A stretch of DNA of 64,000 nucleotides from Roseovarius gahaiensis. GTDB taxonomy: Bacteria; Pseudomonadota; Alphaproteobacteria; Rhodobacterales; Rhodobacteraceae. Shown piece after piece: positions 17,787 through 26,717 of the stretch. The DNA is taken from contig NZ_JAAORB010000003.1 in NCBI RefSeq assembly GCF_011601345.1, positions 124,001-188,000 of the forward strand. The letters run 5' to 3'. The position numbers and the translations under genes were made by a program. Position 1 is the stretch's first letter. Each line of letters begins with the position of its first letter. The notes beneath the pieces are model-generated. The model was given only the letters and a program-made list of their open reading frames with translations. It was not told where the DNA came from and made no database searches.

Positions 17787-18203
17787 ATGGCGGTTCAGAA
17801 CGGCAAAGACCTGTTGGTCAAGATTGACCTGACGGGTGACAGCAATTTCCAGACGGTGGCGGGGCTGCGCGCCACGCGTATCAGCTTCAACGCCGAAAGC
17901 GTTGATGTGACCAGCCTTGAATCGGCGGGCGGCTGGCGCGAATTGCTGAAAGGCGCGGGCGTAAAATCGGCGGCGATCAGCGGCTCTGGCATTTTTCGCG
18001 ATGCGGCCAGCGACGCCCGTGCGCGGCAAATCTTTTTTGACGGCGAAGTGCCGGAGTTTCAGGTGGTCATCCCGGATTTCGGGGCGGTCGAAGGGCCGTT
18101 TCAACTGACCGCGATCGAATATGCGGGCACCCATGATGGTGAGGCGACCTATGAGCTGTCCTTGGCTTCGGCGGGGCAGTTGACCTTTACGGCGGTGGCG
18201 TAA
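17787..18203 (+). CDS. GTA g9, major tail tube protein
   Basis: 138-residue TP901-1-type major tail protein. It shows MAVQNGKDLLVKID, ATRISFNAESVDVTSLES and SAAISGSGIFRDAASD-like strands of the tail-tube fold. GGAG precedes the ATG. Confidence 0.92.
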   Translation: MAVQNGKDLLVKIDLTGDSNFQTVAGLRATRISFNAESVDVTSLESAGGWRELLKGAGVKSAAISGSGIFRDAASDARARQIFFDGEVPEFQVVIPDFGAVEGPFQLTAIEYAGTHDGEATYELSLASAGQLTFTAVA

Positions 18204-18207
18204 GGCG

Positions 18208-18531
18208 ATGGCGAACCCTTGGGCAGGCGAGGTGGCGCTGGTGATCGACGGGCAGCGCCATGTTCTGAAGCTGACATTGGGCGCGCTGGCGGAATTGGAG
18301 GCTGGGCTTGAGACCGGCACGCTGGTTGATCTGGTGGAGCGGTTCGAAAGTGGCCGCTTCGCCAGCCGTGATGTGCTGCGTCTGATCGTGGCGGGGCTGC
18401 GCGGCGGCGGCTGGCGCGGGCAAGCCAACGATCTGATCACTGCGGAGATTGAGGGCGGCCCGATGGGGGCGGCCCGCGCGGCGGCTGAGTTGCTGGCGCG
18501 GGCCTTTATGGCACCGGGTGTCAGCGAATGA
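18208..18531 (+). CDS. GTA g10, tail assembly chaperone
   Basis: 107-residue GTA gp10 family protein (LTLGALAELEAGLETGTLVDLVERF). By position between tail tube and tape measure it is the counterpart of lambda gpG-like tail chaperones. Its stop overlaps g10.1 by four bases, with no need for a ribosomal frameshift. Confidence 0.85.
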   Translation: MANPWAGEVALVIDGQRHVLKLTLGALAELEAGLETGTLVDLVERFESGRFASRDVLRLIVAGLRGGGWRGQANDLITAEIEGGPMGAARAAAELLARAFMAPGVSE

Positions 18532-18752
18532 GCGGCCCGGTGGACTGGCCTACATTGATGCGCGCGGGCCTGCGGGGGCTGGGCCTGCGCCCGGCAGAGT
18601 TCTGGGCGCTGACCCCGGCCGAGCTGGAGCTGATGCTGGGCCAGCAGGCCGGTGTCGCGCCGCTGAAACGCGAACGGCTGGACGCATTGCTGTCTGCCCA
18701 TCCCGACGGCGCACAAGCACGAAAGGAGTGTGACGGTGGAACAATTGGATGA
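18528..18752 (+). CDS. GTA g10.1, second tail assembly chaperone
   Basis: 74-residue protein with the RLGLRPAEFWALTPAELELML-like motif of the small phage tail-chaperone family next to the GTA tape measure (here GLGLRPAEFWALTPAELELM). It overlaps g10 by an ATGA and g11 by 17 bases. Confidence 0.87.
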   Translation: MSGPVDWPTLMRAGLRGLGLRPAEFWALTPAELELMLGQQAGVAPLKRERLDALLSAHPDGAQARKECDGGTIG

Positions 18753-19389
18753 TCTCGATGCGCAGGTTGAGGCGCTGGACGACAACCTTGGACAAGCCGC
18801 CGGCATGGCGGCGGCGTTCAACGGCGAATTGGCGCGGGTGCGCGCGGGCTTTGCCGAGGCGGGGCAGGACGTTGCCACGCTGGAGCGGGGGATGAGCCGT
18901 GGTCTGAGCCGGGCGATCCGCGGGCTGGTGGTGCAAGGCGACAGCCTGAGCGAAGCCTTGGACAAGATGGCCAACACCATGATCAACGCGGCCTTCAATG
19001 CGGCAGTCAAGCCGGTGAGCAACCATTTCGGCGGCTTGCTGGCCGAAGGGGTGGGCAACCTGATGTCGGGGCTTTTGCCGTTTGAGAAGGGCGGCAGCTT
19101 TGCCCAAGGGCGGGTGCAGCCCTTTGCAAACGGCGGGATTGTCAGCAGGCCCGTCACATTTCCGATGCGCGGTGGCATGGGATTGATGGGCGAGGCCGGG
19201 CCAGAGGCGATCATGCCGCTGTCGCGTGGCCCCGACGGCAAGCTGGGGGTGCAGGCGCGCGGGGGCGGGGCGCCGGTGAATGTTGTGATGAACATTCACA
19301 CGCCCGACACCGAGGGGTTTCGCCGCTCGAAGGGGCAGATCGCTGCCGAGTTGGGCCGCGTCATCGGGCGCGGCGGGCGCAATCGCTAA
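18736..19389 (+). CDS. GTA g11, tape measure protein
   Basis: 217-residue tape measure, short as expected for the stubby GTA tail. An N-terminal coiled region (LDDLDAQVEALDDNLGQAAGMAAAFNG) is followed by a Gly-rich hydrophobic part and the GEAGPEAIMPLSRGPDGKLGVQ motif. Two GTGs compete: AAGGAG (18723-18728) lies seven bases before GTG 18736 but only one before GTG 18730, which decides for 18736. Confidence 0.88.
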   Translation: MEQLDDLDAQVEALDDNLGQAAGMAAAFNGELARVRAGFAEAGQDVATLERGMSRGLSRAIRGLVVQGDSLSEALDKMANTMINAAFNAAVKPVSNHFGGLLAEGVGNLMSGLLPFEKGGSFAQGRVQPFANGGIVSRPVTFPMRGGMGLMGEAGPEAIMPLSRGPDGKLGVQARGGGAPVNVVMNIHTPDTEGFRRSKGQIAAELGRVIGRGGRNR

Positions 19390-19407
19390 GGCAAAGGGGA
19401 ACCAGAC

Positions 19408-20040
19408 ATGGCATTTCACGAGATACGCTTTCCCACCAGCCTCAGCTTTGGCTCGGTCGGGGGGCCGGAACGGCACAGCGATGTGGTCACGCTGGCCAAT
19501 GGCCATGAAGAGCGCAACACGCCGTGGCGGCATTCGCGGCGGCGCTATGATGCAGGTGTGGCGATGCGCAGCCTTGATGACATTGAAACGCTGATCGCCT
19601 TTTTCGAGGCACGGCAGGGGCAGATCCATGGCTTTCGCTGGAAGGACTGGACCGATTACAAATCCTGTGGTGCGCGCGCCGAGCCGGGGATCGGGGATCA
19701 GGTGATCGCCAATGGCGACGACACGACGGCGGTTTTTCAATTGGTCAAAACCTACCGATCGGGGGGCCAAAGCTATGTCCGGCCGATCTCTAAGCCGGTG
19801 GAGGGCACGGTGCGCATCGGGCTGGATGGCACGGCGCAGCAGGATGGTGTTCATTATACGGTGGACGACACCACGGGTTTGGTCAGTTTTGTGCATCCGC
19901 CTGATGCGGGGGTCGAGATTACGGCAGGTTATGAATTTGACGTGCCTGTGCGGTTCGACACCGACCGCATCCAGACCAGCCTTGCGAGTTTTCAGGCTGG
20001 CGACGTGCCCAATGTTCCGATCATCGAGGTGCGGGCATGA
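19408..20040 (+). CDS. GTA g12, distal tail protein (DUF2460)
   Basis: 210-residue DUF2460 protein. Typical motifs are MAFHEIRFPTSLSFGSVGGPER and FFEARQGQIHGFRWKDWTDYKS, ending in FDTDRIQTSLASFQAGDVPNVPIIEVR. In RcGTA it forms the distal tail ring. Overlaps g13 by ATGA. Confidence 0.92.
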   Translation: MAFHEIRFPTSLSFGSVGGPERHSDVVTLANGHEERNTPWRHSRRRYDAGVAMRSLDDIETLIAFFEARQGQIHGFRWKDWTDYKSCGARAEPGIGDQVIANGDDTTAVFQLVKTYRSGGQSYVRPISKPVEGTVRIGLDGTAQQDGVHYTVDDTTGLVSFVHPPDAGVEITAGYEFDVPVRFDTDRIQTSLASFQAGDVPNVPIIEVRA

Positions 20041-20927
20041 GCGGGCTGAACGCGGGCCTGAAGGCGCATCTGGAAAGCGGTATCACCACGGTTTGCCGCT
20101 GTTGGGCGGTCACGCGCCGTGATGGCGTAGTGATGGGGTTTACCGATCACGATTGCGGGTTGGCCTTCGATGACATCCAATTCAAGGCCGATACCGGGCT
20201 GAGCGCACTGGCCTTGCAACAAAGCACTGGCCTGTCGGTGGACAATACCGAGGCGCTTGGGGCGCTGAGCGATGCCGCGATCCGTGAGGATGACATCGAG
20301 GCCGGTCGTTTTGACGGGGCCGAGGTGCGCGCTTGGCTGGTCAATTGGGCCGATGTCAGCCAGCGGCAGTTGCAGTTTCGCGGCAGTATCGGAGAGCTGC
20401 GCCGCGCCGGTGGCGCGTTTGAGGCCGAGTTGCGCGGCCTGACGGACGTTTTGAACGTGCCTTTGGGCCGGGTCTATCAGAAACCGTGCAGTGCGGTTTT
20501 GGGTGACCGGACCTGTGGGTTTGAGACGCAAACGCCGGGCTATTTCGCTGATCTGGTGGTCGAGAAGGTCGAGGACCGGCGCGTGTTCCGCTTTGCAGGA
20601 CTGGATGGATTTGATGCCGGATGGTTCCGCCACGGTCTGTTGCGTATGCAAAGCGGGGCCGCCGATGGCCTGCGCGGCGCGATCAAGCGCGACGTTTTTG
20701 ATGGCTCCGCGCGGGTGATTGAGCTTTGGCATCCTTTGCGCGCAGAGATTGCGCCCGGGGATCAGCTGCGCCTGACGGCGGGTTGTGACAAGCGCATGGA
20801 AACCTGCCGCCTGAAATTTCAAAACCTGCCGAACTTTCAAGGCTTTCCCGATATTCCCGGCGATGATTGGTCAATCACCGACCCGGCGCGCGCTGGCAGC
20901 CTGACAGGCCGGAGCCGCCGAGGATGA
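20037..20927 (+). CDS. GTA g13, tail hub protein (DUF2163/BR0599 type)
   Basis: 296 residues: an N-terminal DUF2163 part (LKAHLESGITTVCRCWAVTRRDG) and a C-terminal phage BR0599-like part rich in cysteines. The C-terminal KRMETCRLKF...NFQGFPDIPGDD motif is a hallmark of the family. In RcGTA this protein is the hub, which carries an iron-sulfur cluster. Overlaps g14 by four bases. Confidence 0.92.
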   Translation: MSGLNAGLKAHLESGITTVCRCWAVTRRDGVVMGFTDHDCGLAFDDIQFKADTGLSALALQQSTGLSVDNTEALGALSDAAIREDDIEAGRFDGAEVRAWLVNWADVSQRQLQFRGSIGELRRAGGAFEAELRGLTDVLNVPLGRVYQKPCSAVLGDRTCGFETQTPGYFADLVVEKVEDRRVFRFAGLDGFDAGWFRHGLLRMQSGAADGLRGAIKRDVFDGSARVIELWHPLRAEIAPGDQLRLTAGCDKRMETCRLKFQNLPNFQGFPDIPGDDWSITDPARAGSLTGRSRRG

Positions 20928-21367
20928 GCACACATTCAGACCGCATTGTCACCGCCGCGCGCGGCTGGATTGGCACGCCATATCGCCATCAGGCCAGTTG
21001 CCGGGGCGCGGGCACCGATTGTCTGGGCCTGCTCCGGGGCGTCTGGCGCGAGGTGCTGGGCCATGAGCCCGAACGCCCGCCTGCCTATAGCATGGACTGG
21101 TCCGAGCCGTCGCGCGACGAGGTTCTGTGGCGCGCCGCGCAAAGGCATTTGCAGCCCAAGCCGGTCAACAATGCCGCACCGGGCGATGTGTTGTTGTTTC
21201 GGATGCGTGACGGGGCAGTGGCCAAGCATCTGGGGGTCGCGGGCCGGGTCGGTGCAGCGGCCACATTCATTCACGCATATTCGGGTCACGCGGTGGTCGA
21301 AAGCCCCCTGACGCCGCCATGGGCGCGGCGCATCGTGGCCCGGTTTTCATTTCCCGAGGAGGGCTAG
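20924..21367 (+). CDS. GTA g14, NlpC/P60 cell-wall peptidase
   Basis: 147-residue NlpC/P60 cysteine peptidase, the tail-associated peptidoglycan hydrolase that helps DNA cross the recipient wall. The active-site Cys is in GAGTDCLGLLRGVW and the His in AKHLGVAG. ATG 20924 overlaps the g13 stop. Confidence 0.92.
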   Translation: MSTHSDRIVTAARGWIGTPYRHQASCRGAGTDCLGLLRGVWREVLGHEPERPPAYSMDWSEPSRDEVLWRAAQRHLQPKPVNNAAPGDVLLFRMRDGAVAKHLGVAGRVGAAATFIHAYSGHAVVESPLTPPWARRIVARFSFPEEG

Positions 21368-21370
21368 GTC

Positions 21371-24300
21371 ATGGCAACGATACTTCTTTCAGCGGCGGGG
21401 GCGGCGATTGGCGGCTCGGTCGGCGGCACGGTTTTGGGCCTGTCTATGGGGGCAGCGGGCCGCTTTGCAGGGGCTGTCATCGGGCGCTCGATTGATCAGC
21501 GGTTGATGGGCCAAGGCTCGGAAACGGTGCATACAGGGCAGGTCAAGCGGTTGCGTCTGACTGGCGCGGGCGAGGGCGATGCGATTGCGCAGGTGTATGG
21601 GCGCATGCGCGTGTCGGGACAGGTGATCTGGGCGACAGAATTTCGCTAACAGGTGTTCATCTTTGCCGGAAGCGGCGGCGGCAAGGGCGCGCGCCCGCCA
21701 CAGCCGACACAAATAGTGCATCGCTATTCCGTGTCCTTGGCCATTGCGCTTTGTGAGGGCGAGATTTCGCATGTTGGCCGGGTCTGGGCCGACGGGCAAG
21801 AGATCGCGCGCGACAAGCTGTCGATGCGGGTGTATCGCGGCACCGCTGATCAGATGCCCGACCCCAAGATCGAAGCCGTTGAAGGGGCTGGCCGGGTGCC
21901 TGCCTATCGCGGCACGGCCTATGTTGTGATCGAGGATCTGGCGCTGGCGCAGTTCGGCAACCGTGTGCCGCAATTCACCTTCGAGGTGATGCGCCCCGCG
22001 CAACCCGGCCAGCCGGGGGCCGAATTGGACCCACCGCAGGCGATGCGTGGTGTCGCACTGTTGCCCGGCAGCGGGGAATACGCCCTTGCCCCCGAGCCTG
22101 TGCGCATGACCTACGGATTCTGGTCGCAGGGGCTGGTCAATGTGAATTCCCCGTCGGGCAAGGCCGATTTCGCAACCTCGCTTGAAAGCCTGATCGGTGA
22201 ATTGCCAGCCTGCCGGACCGTGTCGCTGATCGTCAGTTGGTTTGGTGACGATCTACGCTGTGGCACGTGTGATATTCGGCCCAAGGTCGAACAAAAGCGG
22301 TATGATGCCTCGAACATGCCGTGGATGGCCGGTGGCCTGACGCGGCAGCAGGCGCGCACTGTGCCTTTGGACAACGAGGGCCGACAGGTTTACGGCGGCA
22401 CGCCTGCGGATCTGTCGGTTGTGCAGGCCATCGAGGCGTTGAAAGACGCGGGCCAAGACGTGATGTATTACCCCTTTATCTTGATGGATCAGATGCCGGG
22501 CAACGGGTTGGCGGACCCCTATAGCGATGCGGGCGAACAGCCGGTTTTGCCATGGCGTGGGCGGATCACCACTTCGGTCGCGCCGGGGCAGCCGGGCAGC
22601 CCCGACGGCACCGCCGCTGCCGAGGCCGAAGTGGCGGCGTTCTTTGGCACCGCCAGTGCCGCGGATTTCCAGATCGGACAAGAGGCGGACAACGCGGGAG
22701 ATTTGGCCGACACCAGCCCTCAGGGCTTGATCTACGGCCTGTCGCGCCCGGCCAGCAGCCCTGTGCGCTATGAAGGCCCGGAGGAGTGGGGCTATCGCCG
22801 GTTCATTCTTCATCAGGCGGCGCTGTGCGCGGCGGCGGGCGGGGTCGAAAGCTTCTGTATCGGCTCGGAAATGCGCGGGCTGACGCAGATTCGTGGCGCG
22901 GACAACAGTTTTCCGGCGGTCGCACACCTGATTGATCTGGCCGCCGAGGTGCGCGCGCTGTTGGGGCCCGATGTCAAGATCGGCTACGCCGCCGATTGGA
23001 GTGAATATTTCGGCTTTCAGCCCGGCAATGGCGACCGGTTCTTTCACCTTGATCCGCTATGGGGCGATGACAATATCGATTTCATCGGGATCGACAATTA
23101 CATGCCGCTTTCGGATTGGCGCGAGGGTCATGATCATCGCGACGCGCAGGACTACGCGTCGATCTACGATCTGGACTATCTGCAATCCAATATCGAAGGC
23201 GGCGAAGGCTACGACTGGTTTTATCACTCACCCGAGGCGCGGGCTGCGCAAATTCGCACCCCGATTAGCGACGACGCGCATAACGAGCCGTGGATTTGGC
23301 GATTCAAGGACATTCGCAACTGGTGGGTGAACTGGCATCACGACCGGGTGGATGGCGTGCGGAGTGACACGCCCACCGGCTGGGTGCCGCGCTCCAAGCC
23401 GATCCGCTTTACCGAATACGGCTGCGCGGCGGTGGACAAGGGCAGCAACCAACCGAACAAGTTTTTGGATGCCAAATCGTCCGAATCCAGCCTGCCGCGC
23501 TATTCAACCGGGCGGCAGGACGAGTTGATGCAGTTGCAATATCTGCGCGCCATGGCCGGCTATTGGACCGATCCGGCGCATAATCCGCTGTCTGACGAAT
23601 ACAGTGGCCCGATGCTGGATTGGGATCATAGCTGTGCCTGGGCGTGGGATGCGCGGCCTTACCCGTTCTTTCCCAACAACCGTGGCCTTTGGAGCGATGG
23701 CGACAATTACGGTCGCGGGCATTGGCTGAACGGGCGTGTATGCGCGCGCACGCTGGCCTCGGTCGTTGATGAGGTCACGGCGCGCGCGGGGCTGGACCCT
23801 AAGGTGACGGATAGCAGCGCGCTGCATGGTCATCTACGCGGCTATCTGGTGGATCAGGTCGAAGAGGCGCGCGGTGCCTTGCAGCCCTTGATGCTGCGCT
23901 ATGGGTTTGACGCCCTCGAACGCGATGGCCTTTTGACCTTTCGGATGCGCGATGGCCGAACCGATCATGTTCTTGATCCCGAATGGCTTGTGCGCGATGC
24001 GGATTTGGATGGGGTGATCGAAAAGACCCGCGGAAACAACGCCGAACTGGCCGGGCGTGTGCGCCTGCGCTTTGTTGAAGCGGGTGCCGATTTCGAGGTG
24101 ATTGCCGAAGAAGCCGTATTGCCAGATGACGCCACCCATGCGGTGGCCACATCGGAAATGCCGCTGCTGATGGCGCGCGGCGAGGGACGGCAGACCGTCG
24201 AACGCTGGCTGTCCGAGGCGCGTGTTTCGAGCGATACTGTGCGCCTTGCGCTGCCGCTGTCCAAACTGGCTGCCGGGGCCGGAGACGTGATTGCACTACC

Positions 24301-25388
24301 CGAGCACGGTGGCCACGGGCTGTTTCGCATCGACCGGGTCGAACAACTGGCGCAGACCCAAAGGGTCGAGGCCGTGCGGATCGAGCCGGAAACCTACCGC
24401 CCGACCGATCTTGAAGATTTGCCCACACAAATACGTGCGTTTACCGCGCCTGTGCCGGTTGCGCCCGTGTTCATGGATTTGCCCTTGATGACCGGCGAAG
24501 AGGTGCCACATGCGCCGCATATCGCGGTGACAGCCGACCCTTGGCCGGGCGGCGCGGCGGTTTATGGCTCGGACGAAGACGCCGATTACCAGCTCAACCG
24601 CCTGATCGAACAGCCCACGCCGATGGGCCGAACTGAAACCCCGCTGCGCGCCTCATGTTCTGGGCGGATCGACCGGGGCGAGGGGTTGGTGGTGCAAATG
24701 GCCGGGGGGCACGTTGAGCAGCGTCAGCACCGCAGCCTTTCTTGGGGGCGCGAACCTCTGTGCCATTGGCGATGGCACCCCCGATGGATGGGAGTTGTTT
24801 CAGTTCCGCGATGCGGAATTGGTTGGCCCGGATACCTATATTCTGCATCACCGCCTGCGCGGCCAATTGGGCACCGAGGCGGCGATGCGCGATGTCTGGC
24901 CTGTGGGGTCGATCCTTGTGCGGTTGGATGGCAGCGCGACGCAGATGGATTTGCCCGAGGTCAAGCGCGGGCTGGCGCGGTATTACCGCGTAGGGCCGGC
25001 TGATAGGCCGGTGGATGATCCGTCGTATCAGGCCACGCAAGTTGCGTTCGACGGTTTGGGTTTGCGGCCCTACGCACCGGTGCACTTGCGCCACAGACAG
25101 GCGCTGGACGGCGCGCGCCACCTCCAATGGGTGCGCCGCACCCGGATCGGCGGCGACCGTTGGGACACGCCCGAGGTGCCACTGGGCGAAGAGACCGAAC
25201 GCTATGTCGTGCGCGTGATGCAAGGCACGGCCCTGCTGCGCGAGGAAATCACCAGTACCTCCGATTGGACCTATGACAGCGCGGCACAGGTCCAAGATGG
25301 CCTGTCTGGTCCGTTCACGGTGCAGGTGGCCCAAGTTTCGGCCCTATACGGCGCAGGCGTGTTCGTGCGGTTGGACGTGGCGGAATAG
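21371..25388 (+). pseudogene. GTA g15, tail fibre/host-recognition megatron, disrupted
   Basis: The full gene would encode about 1338 residues: a Gly/Ala-rich N-terminus, the GTA TIM-barrel-like domain (IGSEMRGLTQIRG to IDFIGIDNYMPLSDWREG) and a phage-tail domain. Two lesions break it. A TAA at 21647-21649 follows WATEFR, with the same frame resuming immediately as QVFIFAGSGGGKG. A run of six G at 24704-24709 shifts the frame by +1 where MAGG should continue to TLSSVSTAAFLGG. Pieces: 21371-21649 (92 residues), 21653-25003 (the last ~98 residues out of frame) and 24714-25388 (224 residues). Removing one G restores a length divisible by three. Re-initiation at GTG 21653, three bases after the stop, is possible. 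Confidence 0.88.
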
Positions 25389-25394
25389 CCACGG

Positions 25395-25733
25395 TCACCC
25401 CGTCGCACACTCCACGCAACGGGTTGCTGCCGGGTCAAGTTCAAGTCGGCCCGGCGCAATCTCGTCGCCGCAATCCTCGCAGTAGCCGTATTCGCCCTCG
25501 TCCATACAGACGAGTGCGGCGGCCAAGCGTTTCCGTTCCACTTGCCTGCGGGCCTGTGTGGCCTTGGCCATGGCCTGATTTTGCAGGGCATCCTGACGGC
25601 TGAGGCGGCCAACGGCCTGTTGATCCAGCTCGACCGTGGCCTGTCCTGTTTCGCCCAATTGGTCCTCGGCGTTCAACTCGGCCAGCCGCATGTTGATCAA
25701 ATCGCGAAATCGGACAAGGTTTTCTTTATTCAT
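25395..25733 (-). CDS. DksA/TraR-family C4 zinc-finger protein
   Basis: 112 residues with a helical hairpin followed by a four-cysteine zinc finger (Cys85, Cys88, Cys106, Cys109; CEDCGDEI and RCVECA). The family binds the RNA polymerase secondary channel and modulates transcription initiation with ppGpp. ATG 25733 is chosen because AAAGGA lies eight bases upstream; a GTG at 25754 would place that site inside the gene. It converges on g15 with six bases between and is divergent from cysE. Confidence 0.88.
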   Translation of the reverse strand: MNKENLVRFRDLINMRLAELNAEDQLGETGQATVELDQQAVGRLSRQDALQNQAMAKATQARRQVERKRLAAALVCMDEGEYGYCEDCGDEIAPGRLELDPAATRCVECATG

Positions 25734-25818
25734 CAGCCTGATCCTTTCGATCACAGCTTTGCGTTTTCTCTGGCTGTGCTATCTGCTACACTCAATCATC
25801 GAATTTGGGAGCATGCAA

Positions 25819-26634
25819 ATGGCTGAAACCCGCGCAAAACTGGCCCAGCTTGACCCGGTTTGGGGCCGTATCCGCACAGAAGCCGAACAGGCAATCGACG
25901 ACGAACCGCTGTTGGGCGGGGTGATTCACTCGTCGATTCTGCACCACAAAACGCTGGAATCGGCCTTGGCCTACAGGATTTCCCTGAAACTCGCCTCGAC
26001 CGAGATGCCCGAGCAGATCCTGCGTGAGATTTGTGATGAGGCACATGCCGCTGACCCGTCGCTGGCGATGGCCGCGCGCGCCGATATCGTGGCGGTGCAT
26101 GACCGTGACCCGGCTTGCGACCGGTTTATCCAGCCGATGCTGTTTTTCAAAGGCTTTCAGGCCATTCAGGCCTACCGTATCGCGAACTGGCTGTGGCGTG
26201 AGGGGCGGCGCGACATGGCGCGGTTCGTTCAGATGCGCTCATCCGAGACTTTTGGCGTTGATATTCACCCGGCTGCCACGATCGGCAAAGGGATCATGAT
26301 CGACCATGCCCACTCCATCGTGATTGGTGAAACGGCGACCGTGGGCGACAACGTGTCGATGCTGCATTCGGTCACTCTGGGTGGCACCGGCAAGGAAGAA
26401 GAGGATCGTCACCCCAAGATCGGCAACGGTGTTCTGATCGGGGCAGGGGCCAAGGTGCTGGGCAATATCCGTGTGGGAAACTGCTCGCGCGTTGCTGCGG
26501 GCTCGGTCGTGCTGCAAGAGGTGCCACCATGCAAAACCGTGGCGGGCGTTCCGGCCAAGATCGTCGGCGAAGCGGGCTGCGATCAGCCCTCGGTCAGCAT
26601 GGATCAGTTGTTGGGCACCAAGGGGTCGGACTGA
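25819..26634 (+). CDS. cysE: serine O-acetyltransferase CysE
   Basis: 271-residue enzyme making O-acetylserine for cysteine synthesis. A helical N-terminal SATase domain precedes left-handed beta-helix hexapeptide repeats (IHPAATIGKGIMIDHAHSIVIGETATVGDNV, with the catalytic DHAH and MLHSVTLGGTGK). ATG 25819 is favoured because GGGAG (25807-25811) lies seven bases upstream; ATG 25813 would be only one base away. Confidence 0.95.
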   Translation: MAETRAKLAQLDPVWGRIRTEAEQAIDDEPLLGGVIHSSILHHKTLESALAYRISLKLASTEMPEQILREICDEAHAADPSLAMAARADIVAVHDRDPACDRFIQPMLFFKGFQAIQAYRIANWLWREGRRDMARFVQMRSSETFGVDIHPAATIGKGIMIDHAHSIVIGETATVGDNVSMLHSVTLGGTGKEEEDRHPKIGNGVLIGAGAKVLGNIRVGNCSRVAAGSVVLQEVPPCKTVAGVPAKIVGEAGCDQPSVSMDQLLGTKGSD

Positions 26635-26669
26635 AATATCTATCGAACCAACGTTCATGCGTTACATGA

Positions 26670-26705
26670 AAAAGCCCCGCCAACATATTGTTGTGCGGGG
26701 CTTTT
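26670..26705. terminator. bidirectional terminator between cysE and pdhC
   Basis: AAAAGCCCCGC (26670-26680) pairs perfectly with GCGGGGCTTTT (26695-26705). The loop contains a second small stem (CAACA with TGTTG). With A and T runs on both sides it can stop transcription of cysE and of the convergent pdh operon. Confidence 0.92.
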
Positions 26706-26717
26706 GTTCTTTTGCGC

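Larger units (their letters stand above)
11287..25388 (+). mobile_element. RcGTA-like gene transfer agent structural cluster
   Basis: Seventeen co-oriented genes in the order of the Rhodobacter capsulatus GTA: g1, g2, g3, g3.5, g4, g5, g6, g7, g8, g9, g10, g10.1, g11, g12, g13, g14, g15. Many overlap by four bases (ATGA). No integrase, replication or lysis gene is present in the cluster, as expected for a domesticated GTA rather than a prophage. g15 carries two inactivating lesions; all others read through intact. Confidence 0.95.

Noticed and set aside
18520-18535. Programmed frameshift between the two tail chaperones g10 and g10.1, as in lambda G/GT
   Set aside because: No slippery heptamer was seen and g10.1 has its own ATG overlapping the g10 stop.
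17610-19295. 561-codon reverse-strand open frame across GTA g8-g11
   Set aside because: Lies opposite six overlapping, family-recognised GTA genes; its Pro/Arg/Ser-rich composition is the usual mirror of high-GC coding sequence.
11287-25388. Complete prophage
   Set aside because: No integrase, repressor, replication or lysis genes and no attachment-site repeats; gene order equals a GTA.
25759-25792. Promoter for cysE (TTGCGT with TATCTG or TACACT)
   Set aside because: Spacing is 15 or 22 bases, outside the normal range for either pair.
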